The notes under the pieces: model-generated
The model's database searches: none
Seen by the model: the letters and a program-made list of their open reading frames with translations, nothing else
What the model was told of the DNA's origin: nothing
Translations under genes and position numbers: made by a program
In this document: in pieces, positions 1 through 9,277 of the stretch
Layout: every line of letters begins with the position of its first letter
Position numbering within the stretch: the first letter of the stretch is position 1
Virus record (IMG/VR): IMGVR_UViG_3300032246_000393
Span: 1 to 64,000 of that record
Strand: one strand, 5' to 3'
Source: a virus
DNA length: 64,000 nucleotides

Positions 1-727
1 CGGTCAAGAAGTGGTTGATCGTATAGCCTTCAGGGATCGAACCATTGTTCTTCAATGCGTTGATGTCGTTGTCGTTAGTGCCAACACGGAGGCTGGTTTC
101 TAACAAACGAGTAGCAACGAATTGCAGTGGTGGTGGAACAATCAGTTTTTTAGGCTTAGCAGCAATCAGCAAACCACGTTCGTCAGTCCACGCAGCAATT
201 TGAATCACAGCGTTTTCCAACGAAGTTTCGTTCAAGTCAGCCATAGTTGACGGAACGTTGCTGTTGTAACCACCGGAGACTAGTGGGTGGCTCGCATTGA
301 ACAGCGATACACCGTCACCACCGGGGTAAGTGCTAGAGAAGCCGTTGTTAATGACAGCCGCAGCTTTAACTTGCTTGGTGTATGCCATAGCACGAGCCAA
401 CGATTTGGTATAACGAGCAGACAGTGAGTCGTACAAGTTATCTTCAATAGCTTCTTCAGTTACCGAGAAGCCCAAAGCGATAGTTTCGTGGTTATAGCGA
501 GTTGTCCATGCTTCCTGTGCATTATCATAACGAATGGCACTGCCCTCGTTTTTGGTAGGTGCAGCAGAAAAACCAGACAGTTTTGTTTCTTCTTCGAACG
601 AACGCTCGGAAGTCTCAGTTTCGTAGATTTCCTTGTGCTCTTCGCCGTAGGTAGCGTACTCCATACCGAACAATGCGTTCAGTCCGGGGAGCAGCTCTTT
701 CAGTAGTTGTGCGCGTGAAATAGCCAT
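1..727 (-). CDS. Major capsid protein, N-terminal part (cut by window edge)
   Basis: About 242 codons are present; the 3' end lies outside the window. The ATG at 725-727 is preceded by AGGAG seven bases away. The product has a helical N-terminus, an acidic stretch rich in Glu and Thr, and a segment with SHPLVSGGY followed by a Leu/Ala-rich half. This resembles major head proteins of Mu gpT-like and aquatic-phage type. It follows scaffold and two head-associated genes in the same direction, the usual place for the capsid gene. The family call is from general resemblance and position, not a search. Confidence 0.75.
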   Translation of the reverse strand, partial: MAISRAQLLKELLPGLNALFGMEYATYGEEHKEIYETETSERSFEEETKLSGFSAAPTKNEGSAIRYDNAQEAWTTRYNHETIALGFSVTEEAIEDNLYDSLSARYTKSLARAMAYTKQVKAAAVINNGFSSTYPGGDGVSLFNASHPLVSGGYNSNVPSTMADLNETSLENAVIQIAAWTDERGLLIAAKPKKLIVPPPLQFVATRLLETSLRVGTNDNDINALKNNGSIPEGYTINHFLT

Positions 728-738
728 TTAGATGCTCC

Positions 739-1431
739 TTATACGCCGGTTGGGTTGAGATACTGGTGACCGCCAGTCATAACAGTCGTAACTGTTACAG
801 GAGGGCCAGCACTATAAGTGGATACCGCATACGGGGCGTTGAATTTGCAAATAAACTCACAGAAATTACCCGAGCTATTAGCAGTTTCAGTCACTACGTC
901 AACGATACGGATAGGCAACGAAGCTGTAGTTGTACCACCAGCAGCGCTATAAATAGCCACTTTTGAATCGCCAGTACCAGTAGAACCAGTGTTTTGAACA
1001 AGTTCAGCGTTGGAACCAACCATTGTTTGACCCAAGAAAGCTACTGTCAAACCGTTGCCATCTTCGGTGTTACCCGCAGCCAGAACAGCTTTGAACAGAA
1101 CATCAGGATCATCAGCAACGTACGCATAAATATCAGTAGCCGAAACGCTTGCAGGCCAGTATTGGCTCCAAGTTTTTTGACTATTGGTTGGGTTTGTGTA
1201 AACGCAACCGAGGAAAATACCAACAGGTGTAGCTGTTGTTTCGCCAACGTCTTTCTCAACAGTACCAGCCGCCACAATTTTAACTACGTCGCCGTAGAAA
1301 ATGTTTGTGCCATAGCTATTAGTAACTTTGAGTAGACGAGTCGAACCCGCAAACACCTGACCACCGATCAGATTGATCGGCTTTAGCCCGTAAGGGGCCG
1401 CTACCGTTGGGTAGGGACTAGTCTGTGCCAT
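739..1431 (-). CDS. Head-associated structural protein (decoration or head-fibre candidate)
   Basis: 230 aa, rich in Ala, Thr, Val and Gly, with predicted beta character and no signal peptide or membrane segment. The N-terminus (SPYPTVAAPYGLKPINLIGG) looks like a conserved type seen beside capsid genes of aquatic phages. It ends 12 bp before the capsid start and follows the 151 aa gene, so it is part of the head operon. Capsid decoration or stabilisation is inferred from position and composition; no catalytic motif is visible. Confidence 0.6.
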   Translation of the reverse strand: MAQTSPYPTVAAPYGLKPINLIGGQVFAGSTRLLKVTNSYGTNIFYGDVVKIVAAGTVEKDVGETTATPVGIFLGCVYTNPTNSQKTWSQYWPASVSATDIYAYVADDPDVLFKAVLAAGNTEDGNGLTVAFLGQTMVGSNAELVQNTGSTGTGDSKVAIYSAAGGTTTASLPIRIVDVVTETANSSGNFCEFICKFNAPYAVSTYSAGPPVTVTTVMTGGHQYLNPTGV

Positions 1432-1449
1432 GATTAAACTCCAAAAAGA

Positions 1450-1905
1450 TTAAGAACCAGAACCAAAGGTGGTCTTCGATCTGCGCTCTGAAAACAGAGG
1501 CATACGAGGATCACTTGCTCTCAAAAACGTATTATCTACAGACTCTGACTGAGCGCGGTTCATGTTTGAGTAGTACTCATTACGTTGAACCATAAATTCA
1601 GCCGGGATTCTGCATAACATCAGCCCGCCCACCTCGATATTGCCTTTAAAGCGTCCCTCGGTGAGTGCGTGCAACATCATTTCGGTATAGTCTTCTGCCT
1701 TGCAGAATTCATACCCCTCACGCATAGAAGACGATATATTTTTAGCATCTGCTGATCCCAACATACTGACGCGAATCCAACGATGTGCCCATCCCGGACG
1801 GGGATTAGGTACCGGAAGTAAATCCGGAGCACGCCATTGTTGAGGACGCGTAGATTTATCGCGTGAATCTAATTCACGCTCAAGTCGGTTTTGTGATGTA
1901 GCCAT
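1450..1905 (-). CDS. Conserved head-region protein of unknown function
   Basis: 151 aa. I chose the ATG at 1903-1905 because AAGGAG lies seven bases upstream; the in-frame ATG two codons earlier is too close to it. The C-terminal half carries a recognisable pattern (IPAEFMVQRNEYY, then DPRMPLFSERR) that I associate with small proteins next to capsid genes in aquatic phages. It overlaps or abuts the scaffold stop codon, suggesting translational coupling. A role in head assembly is inferred from position only. Confidence 0.6.
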   Translation of the reverse strand: MATSQNRLERELDSRDKSTRPQQWRAPDLLPVPNPRPGWAHRWIRVSMLGSADAKNISSSMREGYEFCKAEDYTEMMLHALTEGRFKGNIEVGGLMLCRIPAEFMVQRNEYYSNMNRAQSESVDNTFLRASDPRMPLFSERRSKTTFGSGS

Positions 1906-1907
1906 AA

Positions 1908-2924
1908 TCATTCTCCTTGCTTAAGTAATGCAACCTGTTTTGCGTATGCTTCGTAAGGGACGCCAAGTCGTCTCGCAATCGAGGCCTCGGACGCCTTTAA
2001 CTTCATACGGTTAGGCGGGGTGCTACGTGTAGCCGGAGCCACAACGGTAGCTGATTTCTGAGCACGGCGAGGCGTTTCGTCCTCGTAGTCCGGTGTTGAA
2101 GCTCTTCGAGGGGCTTCATCCTCATCGCTCCCGAAATACTCGGGGAATCGTTTCCGCATAGTTGCGTCAACAGTTTCGTAATACTCTCTAGTCCCTAGAA
2201 AACTCTCACCGTTTTGTTTTAGCAGCTTGCGGTGTAAGCCAAGCGCGGTGCTAGTCATTTCATCATCGGGGCCAAACCAAGTATTTTTCTCTAACCATTT
2301 CCTATCCCTCTCCGAAAGATTATTAGCAGGAGCGGGACTTTGTTGCGTTTGTACCTCTTTTTCTTCGATTTGTAAAGGCCTCATGTTCTGAGCCTTGTCC
2401 AATTTTAGTGTGGCACGGGAAATTTCCGCTTGTGCTTCTACTAATAAATCGGGGTCTCCAAGCTCGTATGCTTCCTTATATTTCTTCTTAGCGGAGTCCA
2501 GCTCAATCTCAGCAACTGACTGCGCCTGAGCAACGTAATGCTCGCTACCCGTAGCAAGCTGCTGCTGGAGGCGTTGGTTTTCTTGATAGACTTGTTTAGC
2601 AAAGGTTTCAGCAGCCTCCCGTTCACGGATGGCTTCTTCCTTAGCCCTACGCTCGTCGTGGTACCCACGGGTAAACTTCTTGATACGGGATTGAACCTTT
2701 TCGTCATACGCGGAAAGTTCATCATCATCCACATCCTCCGGTGGTGCTGCCATAGGCTTACGGCCACGATCTTCAGGCGGAGTATCGTCTTCAATCTCGA
2801 TCTCCATTTCTGCCTGAGCTTGTTTCTTACGGGAAGGTATTTGTACTTCTTCCCCCACCGGTGTTACGGCAAAATCTTCGCCGTCATCACCATCTAGTTC
2901 ATCTGGGAACTTAAAATTTGCCAT
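1908..2924 (-). CDS. Scaffolding protein candidate
   Basis: 338 aa, strongly charged. The acidic N-terminal ~110 residues are rich in Asp, Glu and Pro. A long coiled-coil region around residues 95-185 (Arg/Lys/Glu/Gln-rich) follows, then a basic, Pro-rich C-terminal tail. This composition and the place between portal and capsid genes fit a capsid assembly scaffold that is lost or cleaved on maturation. No protease motif is visible in it and no separate prohead protease was recognised nearby. Confidence 0.65.
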   Translation of the reverse strand: MANFKFPDELDGDDGEDFAVTPVGEEVQIPSRKKQAQAEMEIEIEDDTPPEDRGRKPMAAPPEDVDDDELSAYDEKVQSRIKKFTRGYHDERRAKEEAIREREAAETFAKQVYQENQRLQQQLATGSEHYVAQAQSVAEIELDSAKKKYKEAYELGDPDLLVEAQAEISRATLKLDKAQNMRPLQIEEKEVQTQQSPAPANNLSERDRKWLEKNTWFGPDDEMTSTALGLHRKLLKQNGESFLGTREYYETVDATMRKRFPEYFGSDEDEAPRRASTPDYEDETPRRAQKSATVVAPATRSTPPNRMKLKASEASIARRLGVPYEAYAKQVALLKQGE

Positions 2925-2934
2925 TTATTTCTCC

Positions 2935-3351
2935 TTAAGCACGTGAAATACCACGGGGGTCTTCAACTGTAGCCTCCACCGAATCATCATTAATAATCCG
3001 GAATTCTCGGCCATGAATCTTTAAACGAGTACCAGAGTTGGGGCGGACAATTACAAAGTCGCCTTCTTTACAGGAAGGGCCGTTAGGAAACCGCTTTTCA
3101 TCTTTGTAAGCATCCGGGCCTAGTTTCATAACAAACAGCACTGGGGTTAGCACTTCTTCATAGTGAATGGTGCTATCGGCCTTTACCAAACCGCTTTCAA
3201 ACTGCTCCTCAGCGTCAGGAACTACAGTTAAAATGTGGTACGTTTTAGGTTCAGGAACTTGCTTAGCCTTACGTTCCGGCGTATTCGGCAATGCCGTTGC
3301 CGATTCAAGGTTGTACATATCCTGCCCTATCAGTATTTCAGTCGTCATCAT
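2935..3351 (-). CDS. GroES-like co-chaperonin
   Basis: 138 aa from the ATG at 3349-3351, chosen because GGAG lies four bases upstream; a longer frame reaches 3378 but has no such site. The C-terminal half (CKEGDFVIVRPNSGTRLK, then FRIINDDSVEATVEDP) matches the beta-barrel pattern of GroES-type co-chaperonins such as T4 gp31 and the GroES family. It probably caps the host GroEL so that the capsid protein can fold. It lies between portal and scaffold genes, and no phage GroEL is present, so a host GroEL partner is inferred. Confidence 0.7.
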   Translation of the reverse strand: MMTTEILIGQDMYNLESATALPNTPERKAKQVPEPKTYHILTVVPDAEEQFESGLVKADSTIHYEEVLTPVLFVMKLGPDAYKDEKRFPNGPSCKEGDFVIVRPNSGTRLKIHGREFRIINDDSVEATVEDPRGISRA

Positions 3352-3538
3352 CAGTCTCCAATCGTTGCACGAGGTCATTACATACTTGCTCTGCGAGGCT
3401 TAGCCCTCGGATTACCCCGCAGGTGTGCCGGTATTCGGCGAAATCAGCAGCGCGACCTTGAGCGACAAACGCAGCTTGGTCTTCGCGTATTTCTACTAAC
3501 TTACTGATGAGATGTCTCAGTACTTTATCGTCCATCAA
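3338..3538 (-). CDS. Small hypothetical protein in head operon
   Basis: 66 aa with an acidic C-terminus (ETDDDD). Its start overlaps the portal stop by four bases and its end overlaps the start of the GroES-like gene, so the three are translationally coupled. It is predicted helical with no membrane segment. Function not recognised. Confidence 0.6.
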   Translation of the reverse strand: MMDDKVLRHLISKLVEIREDQAAFVAQGRAADFAEYRHTCGVIRGLSLAEQVCNDLVQRLETDDDD

Positions 3539-6042
3539 TCTCCCTTATTAGGTGTTTGTTTCTGTTTAGCTGCTTGTACTACTTGCATTGCGTTCTGACG
3601 CCTCTGATGCTCTAACGTACTCTTATGTTTAGCCATATCTACGTTCATACGAACGCCATCTGTTTGTTGTTGCCTATGTGCTTTATCTAATGCTGTAGCT
3701 GTAGTAGCTCTTACTTGCATTGCTGCAATTTCTTTCTGCGCGACTATACGAGATTGTTCTATGCGAAGCTGTTCAGCTTTAGCCATAGCATCTTGCTGTT
3801 GTTTCTGCGCTTTGAGTTGCAGTTCTTGCTGTTTAATCTGCAATTCTTGCTGTTGCATTTGAACAATTGGGTCTTGTGCAGTTTGCTGCGCTTGTTGTTG
3901 TGCAGCTTCACCTTGGTTCTTAGTCAACAACTGTTGTGCTGCTTGTGCTGCTAACTGAGCCACTTGCGCTGCAATTTCTGGCTTCATTTGTTTGTTCTGC
4001 TCTTCCGTTGGCAACTGCAAACCAATGGTTGCTTCTATTTGTTTGCGATACTCAAACGCAATATGCTCACTAATATGTGCTGCCATAGCTGCTTGCATTG
4101 ATTGCGCTGCAGGACTTTGACTTACCAACGCCAAAATTTTTGGGTCTTGTAATGCGGCCATGTGCACAGTTATATGCGCTTGGTGTTCTTGCTCAATGAA
4201 CGCTTTAACAGGTTTGCCTGTTAATATGTTTTGATTCTCTTGTACTGGATCGGTCGGCACTTCATCATCCTCAACCGGCACGAGCTTAGCTGCGTTCTTC
4301 ACACCTAACACTTCGATCATCTGACGGTGTAGTAGCGGCAAGTTATATAACTGCGGTGCGCTCTGAGCTAACTGCAATACAGCTTGGTACTGCACAACTT
4401 TCTGCGCCATTGTTGCTGCGTTTGGGTCGCTAACTGGGATCACATCTACATTGTCGTAGTCTGTTTTCTTAGCGCGACGGCTACCTTCTTCTGGTTCGTA
4501 GCTATAGTCGTCTGGTGTGTAGTCGGCAATGATGACTTTTAAAAGTTTGAACTCTTGTTTCATCGAGTAGTGCAGACGCGCTTGCACCGCTGACATTACT
4601 TTCAACGTACGTTCCAGAATAGCTAAGGTCGTACCCACAGGAGCTTGATTGCTCATGTCGGAAACCTTCATATCGCCACTAGAAGCAAACGAGCGACCTT
4701 CTTGAACTATTTGATTGAAGAGGGTGTAGAGTACTTGGCTTGGTTCCTTGTATGGCAATGGCAGGATGTTGTCCCGTATTGACCCACTGGGCACGTCCAC
4801 GTCACGGAACTCACCGGGCTGAATTGGTGTGTCGTCGCCTTTAACACGGAGTCCACGTGATTTGAGTCCACCGGGAAGATTACTGAGCGTTCCAGCGTCA
4901 ACCAACTGACGAATGAGCATCGTGGCTGATTTCGCATACCCCCCGATGAGATGAATAAGTCCGTACCCATAAAAGCCAAATCCCGGTATGTATTGATAGT
5001 GAACAAAGTGCTGACGCTTTAAATGCAATCTATCGTCTTCGTACCAATTGCGACGAATAGCTAGAACTTCTCTAGTGCCCTTCTCTATAGTAACCACATA
5101 CGGTAATGCTATACCTGTAAGTTGGCCTTTTTTATTTTTGTGCTCATAGCCGGGTAAGTCTAAGTCAACATTCATCTCAAGAAATCTATAGCGATTATCT
5201 TGTGTAACCGTGATGCCTTGTTCTTCAGCTTTCTGTTTCTCAATGTCGTCAAGCTCAATAACAGGCTCACCTAAATCTATAGCGCGATAGAACCCAGCTT
5301 CTTGTAACCGAATAACTTCGTTTTCTGTTTTGCGCATGACATGGGTTACACGCTCAGCAGACTCTAAATTAGATGCGCCATAGGGAACTACGATGTCCTC
5401 AGCGGGAACAAACATAGCAACCTGACGGCCTTTGCTTGGATCAAAATACACTTTCTTAAATGCAGAACCTGCTAGTGGTAACGACCACAAAAGCTTCTCA
5501 TGCTCTGGACGATACTCAGGCATAGCTTCTGTCAATTGAAAATTCATGTCCTCTTGAACACGCTCAGCAGACTCTTTGCGTTCTACTGTTTCTTTACCAA
5601 TGATCTTGGTCTTTACTGGCCCCATTGCAGGGAACGTCTCAGTAATTGCTTCCGATTGAAACCGCACAACACTCTCAGCTAGCATTGGGTGGAAGATGCC
5701 ACATGCACCCGCCCACGGTTCAGTACGGTTCTCGTACTTCAATCCTAATAGTTTTATACCTTCAACGTATGCTTGTATCCATTCTTTACGGTCACGTGTA
5801 TCTTTTTCAAAATCCTCAATGAGATCACTTGCCAACGACTGCATGACGTTCTCATCCATGTACTCTGCTAAATTTGCATCAAAGTCTTCAGCCGTTTTTG
5901 GTTCTGGACGCATTTGAATTTCAACGCCATCCATACCAATAGTTAGTTCTTCTGGGTTATCAATCTCCACTTCAATATCTGGAGCACCCATCATTTGCTC
6001 AAGTCCTACAGGCGCTGCGTACAGACTCTTATCAATTGCCAT
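3535..6042 (-). CDS. Portal protein
   Basis: 835 aa, the size of large podovirus-type portals. The portal forms the dodecameric ring at the head vertex through which DNA enters and leaves. It has an acidic N-terminus, a mixed alpha/beta central body, and a long Gln-rich coiled-coil C-terminus from about residue 690, like the crown/barrel of P22-type portals. GAGG lies eight bases upstream of the ATG. It follows large terminase with one gene between, the standard packaging order. Assigned from size, architecture and order. Confidence 0.8.
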   Translation of the reverse strand: MAIDKSLYAAPVGLEQMMGAPDIEVEIDNPEELTIGMDGVEIQMRPEPKTAEDFDANLAEYMDENVMQSLASDLIEDFEKDTRDRKEWIQAYVEGIKLLGLKYENRTEPWAGACGIFHPMLAESVVRFQSEAITETFPAMGPVKTKIIGKETVERKESAERVQEDMNFQLTEAMPEYRPEHEKLLWSLPLAGSAFKKVYFDPSKGRQVAMFVPAEDIVVPYGASNLESAERVTHVMRKTENEVIRLQEAGFYRAIDLGEPVIELDDIEKQKAEEQGITVTQDNRYRFLEMNVDLDLPGYEHKNKKGQLTGIALPYVVTIEKGTREVLAIRRNWYEDDRLHLKRQHFVHYQYIPGFGFYGYGLIHLIGGYAKSATMLIRQLVDAGTLSNLPGGLKSRGLRVKGDDTPIQPGEFRDVDVPSGSIRDNILPLPYKEPSQVLYTLFNQIVQEGRSFASSGDMKVSDMSNQAPVGTTLAILERTLKVMSAVQARLHYSMKQEFKLLKVIIADYTPDDYSYEPEEGSRRAKKTDYDNVDVIPVSDPNAATMAQKVVQYQAVLQLAQSAPQLYNLPLLHRQMIEVLGVKNAAKLVPVEDDEVPTDPVQENQNILTGKPVKAFIEQEHQAHITVHMAALQDPKILALVSQSPAAQSMQAAMAAHISEHIAFEYRKQIEATIGLQLPTEEQNKQMKPEIAAQVAQLAAQAAQQLLTKNQGEAAQQQAQQTAQDPIVQMQQQELQIKQQELQLKAQKQQQDAMAKAEQLRIEQSRIVAQKEIAAMQVRATTATALDKAHRQQQTDGVRMNVDMAKHKSTLEHQRRQNAMQVVQAAKQKQTPNKGD

Positions 6043-6044
6043 GA

Positions 6045-6590
6045 TTATTCCTCGTAGTATTTATATGCCCAGCACACGGCGGTGTATCTAACGCCCCGCG
6101 TTACCGGTGTTACACGGTGTTCGGCTTTTGCATCGAACACAACTATGTCCCCCTGATTCTTCAAGAGGTTGTCGCTTTTGTCTTTAATCTGTAGCAGCCC
6201 ACCTTCAAACTCTGATGGGTCGTTTAAAAGCATCACTAGGGATACTGCTCTAATTTTGCCGTTTTTGGGCGGAAGCACGTCGTTATGCCACATATAATGC
6301 CCATTTTGGGTATATCTGATTATTTGAGCTATGTCGAAGTCACATATAGTCCCAGCCCATTGACCCTTTACGTTGCCATCTACTAAATAATTCTTACAAA
6401 TGGAACCTATAGGTGACATTAAGTCTTGCGAAATGATACTCGCTTTACGGTGTTCTTCTTTTAACTCAGCACCTTCGTCTTTATATACTGTAGCGTCCTG
6501 CGCCACATCCCAGTCAATAGAGTCCAAGACGTAGTCGCAGAACTGCCACGGCATCGCGTTCTCGTAGTACATACAAGTAAAGTTGCTCAT
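6045..6590 (-). CDS. 2-oxoglutarate/Fe(II) dioxygenase (PKHD-type hydroxylase-like)
   Basis: 181 aa, the length of small phage prolyl-hydroxylase-like enzymes. The metal-binding residues are visible: H102-x-D104 (WHND) and H158 (AEHRV), and R168 (GVRY) is placed to bind 2-oxoglutarate. The EGGLL segment near 129-133 is typical of the family. It would hydroxylate a protein or other substrate using O2 and 2-oxoglutarate. It sits between large terminase (4 bp overlap) and portal, an odd place for an enzyme. The substrate is unknown; a head protein is a guess. Confidence 0.85.
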   Translation of the reverse strand: MSNFTCMYYENAMPWQFCDYVLDSIDWDVAQDATVYKDEGAELKEEHRKASIISQDLMSPIGSICKNYLVDGNVKGQWAGTICDFDIAQIIRYTQNGHYMWHNDVLPPKNGKIRAVSLVMLLNDPSEFEGGLLQIKDKSDNLLKNQGDIVVFDAKAEHRVTPVTRGVRYTAVCWAYKYYEE

Positions 6591-8122
6591 ATATTGTAAT
6601 ATTTCTCGTTAGCTCGACGGCCTTTGAACCACTTAATTTCTTCTGGCTCATCGCTTGGTAAACGCAAGAAGCCACCTTGTCTAAAGCGCATTAGCGCCAG
6701 AGTTGTCGCATCCACTAAGTCATCATGCTCGCCGCTAGGAAAAGCTGCAATCTCATCTACTAATTCTTCAGCCCAACGCGTCTCAGGAACCCAGACTTTA
6801 CCGGACGCAATGATGTCAGCCACGCTATTTAAGCGAGCTATCTTATCGTTTCCTCGGCTCGGAGTGTACTCTTGTACAGGTATTCCCATGCTCCTAAGCT
6901 CATAAATAAGAGGGGCACCTGTCGCCTTTTTCTCTATAAGTACCCCGTCTGGGTCCCAGTCATGGTAGGTTTTCAGCACATCCTTCTTCAAGTCCACCCA
7001 CTCCACGCGCTTCTTATATGTATCAAGCAAGATGATGTTGGGCGAGCCGTTATCCTCGTCGTTGTTCCAAATGCCCCACGTTGTACCCGCAGAATAGTCA
7101 GCCCTGTTGTTTTTCTCGAACGCCGTATCCCACGTCTGGAGGATGTAGTCACACACGGGCGGACGGTCTTGCGTCCACCACTTCCACCAATCGCGCTTAA
7201 CAATAGCGGACTCGTTACCTACTGGGTTCTGTTGGTACTGGGCTTGCCACTTACTATTAGGAAGCTCCTCGTGGAGGGCCTCTAACTCCTCTTTTGACCA
7301 AAATTCGGGCCAAAGTGGGTTTCCAGAGGGCAAAATAGCGGGGAATTCGATCACTTCCCACTCTTCTCCACCCCTAGCTGCAGCTGCTTTTAGTACCTGA
7401 CCCGTCAAATCTCTTTGCGACCACCGAGTCATCACAATTACAATAGCTCCACCCGGTTGGAGACGCTGACGTGGGCCAGATGTATACCACTCGTACACTT
7501 TATCGTAGATGTCTGGGTTGGAAGCTGCCATTGCAGCCTCTTGTTCTGAGTGCGGGTCGTCAATAATCAGAATATCCGCACCTTTACCGGTCACAGCACC
7601 ACCCACACCAATCGCAAAGTAGTCACCACCCTTGCTTGTGTTCCATCGACCAGCCGCTTTTGAGTCGCTTTGTAGGCTTAAACCCGGAAAAATCTCGTTA
7701 TAATCCTCACTATCGACAAGATTTCGCACTTTTCGACCGAATCCGACCGCTAATTCTGCTGTATGTGAGGTTTGGATGACCTTTTTGTGCGGGAACTTAC
7801 CTAAAAACCAAGCTGGCAGTAAATAAGAAGCGAATTCGGACTTAGTATGGCGAGGTGGCATGTTAATAATGAGCCTTTTACAAGTGCCGTTAGCTACTCG
7901 CTCAAACGCCTCAGCCATTCTCTTGTGATGCCGACCCCCAATGAAGGTAGGCCAGACCCGTTCAACAAACTTTAGAAACTTTTCCTGAGAAATTTCTCGC
8001 TGCTTTAATTTCTCCAGCTTAACTAGCTGCGCCTCCAGTACCCGCAAGTCCGATTCGGACAGCTTGTCCAAGACACCGGGTATATCCTTTAGGGATACAT
8101 TAGCTAGGAGATCAGTTTCCAT
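6587..8122 (-). CDS. terL: Terminase large subunit
   Basis: 511 aa packaging motor, with an N-terminal ATPase and a C-terminal RNase H-like nuclease. The Walker A-type loop is PPRHTKS at about 89-95, with Thr where many relatives have Gly. Walker B is ILIIDD at 184-189. A coupling motif VIVMTRW lies around 228-234. The nuclease acids are D332 (QTWDTAF), the E397 region and D467/D468 (GEHDDLVDA). It would cut concatemers and drive DNA into the prohead through the portal. It overlaps the small subunit gene by 11 bp. Confidence 0.95.
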   Translation of the reverse strand: METDLLANVSLKDIPGVLDKLSESDLRVLEAQLVKLEKLKQREISQEKFLKFVERVWPTFIGGRHHKRMAEAFERVANGTCKRLIINMPPRHTKSEFASYLLPAWFLGKFPHKKVIQTSHTAELAVGFGRKVRNLVDSEDYNEIFPGLSLQSDSKAAGRWNTSKGGDYFAIGVGGAVTGKGADILIIDDPHSEQEAAMAASNPDIYDKVYEWYTSGPRQRLQPGGAIVIVMTRWSQRDLTGQVLKAAAARGGEEWEVIEFPAILPSGNPLWPEFWSKEELEALHEELPNSKWQAQYQQNPVGNESAIVKRDWWKWWTQDRPPVCDYILQTWDTAFEKNNRADYSAGTTWGIWNNDEDNGSPNIILLDTYKKRVEWVDLKKDVLKTYHDWDPDGVLIEKKATGAPLIYELRSMGIPVQEYTPSRGNDKIARLNSVADIIASGKVWVPETRWAEELVDEIAAFPSGEHDDLVDATTLALMRFRQGGFLRLPSDEPEEIKWFKGRRANEKYYNI

Positions 8123-8705
8123 CAGTCTCCTCTGGGGTTTCTACCGTTTCAGTTATTTCAGTTATGCCTAACTGCGCATCCAGATCATCCAAGGGGGTCA
8201 CGTCTACGATGTCACTATTTAATAGGCGTTTGATCCTATCTTTAATAGAATTCTCCAGCTCGTTGGATGTTTTGTGGTGCACTGTTATCTCACTGCGTTC
8301 AGTGAAAATGCCAATGTCGCTGTGCTTGCCTAGAAGTTCTAACGCTTTAATCTCAATCTTATAGTCGCCACAGTCGGCGAGTTCAATGAGCTTATTTGTT
8401 ATAAAACTTCGGGCTTGCTGGGAATCCGCAATCGCTTGGTAGTCGTACTTCTTTAGGATTGCTGATGCGTACCGAGCCACTCCGGGCTGGGTTACATGTT
8501 GTGGGGTTGCTGTCTTAGCCGCACCGGTAATGAGATTGCGTGCTTGCTCTTCGTCCTTCTCACTGAAGTCTATGCTTCCGCCGAGAGACTCAATAAGGTC
8601 TGCAGTATTTGCAGCGACAGCAATGCTATCCGACAAAGTGTTGGGCTTCTCTTCGGACAGGTCGAACGGAACAGGGTGTTCCTTCGTAGGTTCAATATTT
8701 ATCAT
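8112..8705 (-). CDS. terS: Terminase small subunit (DNA recognition) candidate
   Basis: 197 aa with a mixed acidic N-terminus, a helical middle and an acidic C-terminus. It is the first gene of the leftward head operon and overlaps large terminase by 11 bp, the usual place for the DNA-recognition subunit. The helical segment around residues 60-135 may hold the DNA-binding fold. The assignment rests on position and size. The upstream ribosome-binding site is weak. Confidence 0.6.
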   Translation of the reverse strand: MINIEPTKEHPVPFDLSEEKPNTLSDSIAVAANTADLIESLGGSIDFSEKDEEQARNLITGAAKTATPQHVTQPGVARYASAILKKYDYQAIADSQQARSFITNKLIELADCGDYKIEIKALELLGKHSDIGIFTERSEITVHHKTSNELENSIKDRIKRLLNSDIVDVTPLDDLDAQLGITEITETVETPEETDGN

Positions 8706-8831
8706 GGCGCACCGTGAGAACGGGGATGCCAGAATTTAACACAAGTATCCAGAAAAGCAAGGGGTACTAACTGCACTGGGCAAAACAAAGTATCTCCGCT
8801 CCACTTTACCTAAGCTTTCCCCCCGGTTTGA

Positions 8832-8952
8832 TTTTACCGGATTTTGACGTTCAGTTTGTATAGACCACATTTATTTTTACTGGATTTCGACACTCAACCC
8901 TTTTGTAGGTTTCGTAGGTACCCCCCCCTTTTTTTACGGGATTTCGACGTTC
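8832..8952. repeat. Three ~21 bp direct repeats (GGATTTCGAC family)
   Basis: Copies start at 8832, 8875 and 8932. Each reads TTTTAC, one variable base, GGATTT(C/T)GAC, then two variable bases and TC. Spacings are 43 and 57 bp. They lie upstream of the leftward terminase operon and could be binding sites for a late-transcription activator or a replication initiator. Function is inferred. Confidence 0.7.
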
Positions 8953-9242
8953 CGCTTAACTCACTTTTTGTTCTAACTATTTGTTTTGTCACGTGTATGT
9001 AAATCGTACTGGAAAAATATAGGGGGTGGGGGGTTTGCAATTTGTTAAGTACCCGGGGGGTCTTGTCCGAAATGTGTATACGTTGTACTGACAAAATTTG
9101 CATAGGGGGTGGGGGTATTTTTAATTTGCGTAATCGTTTGTGCAGAATAGTGTGTAGTGGAGCGCCGGAGTCCCATGCTGAAATTTGGGTGGGTGGGTGT
9201 CGCTAGCCTAACAATGTTAGGTTAATTTTGTTTCCGGCAAAT

Positions 9243-9271
9243 TTGAGTTAGCTATTATTTTGTGGTATAAT
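9243..9271 (+). promoter_or_regulatory. Promoter P1 (sigma70 type)
   Basis: -35 TTGAGT at 9243-9248, 17 bp spacer, -10 TATAAT at 9266-9271, preceded by TGTGG. P2 and P3 share the layout and the TGTGGTATA element. It reads into the 181 aa gene at 9350. Confidence 0.85.
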
Positions 9272-9277
9272 ATGCTC

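Noticed and set aside
8894-9103. 69-codon open frame on the minus strand in the divergent region
   Set aside because: It runs through the G-rich and direct repeats, has low-quality composition and no ribosome site.
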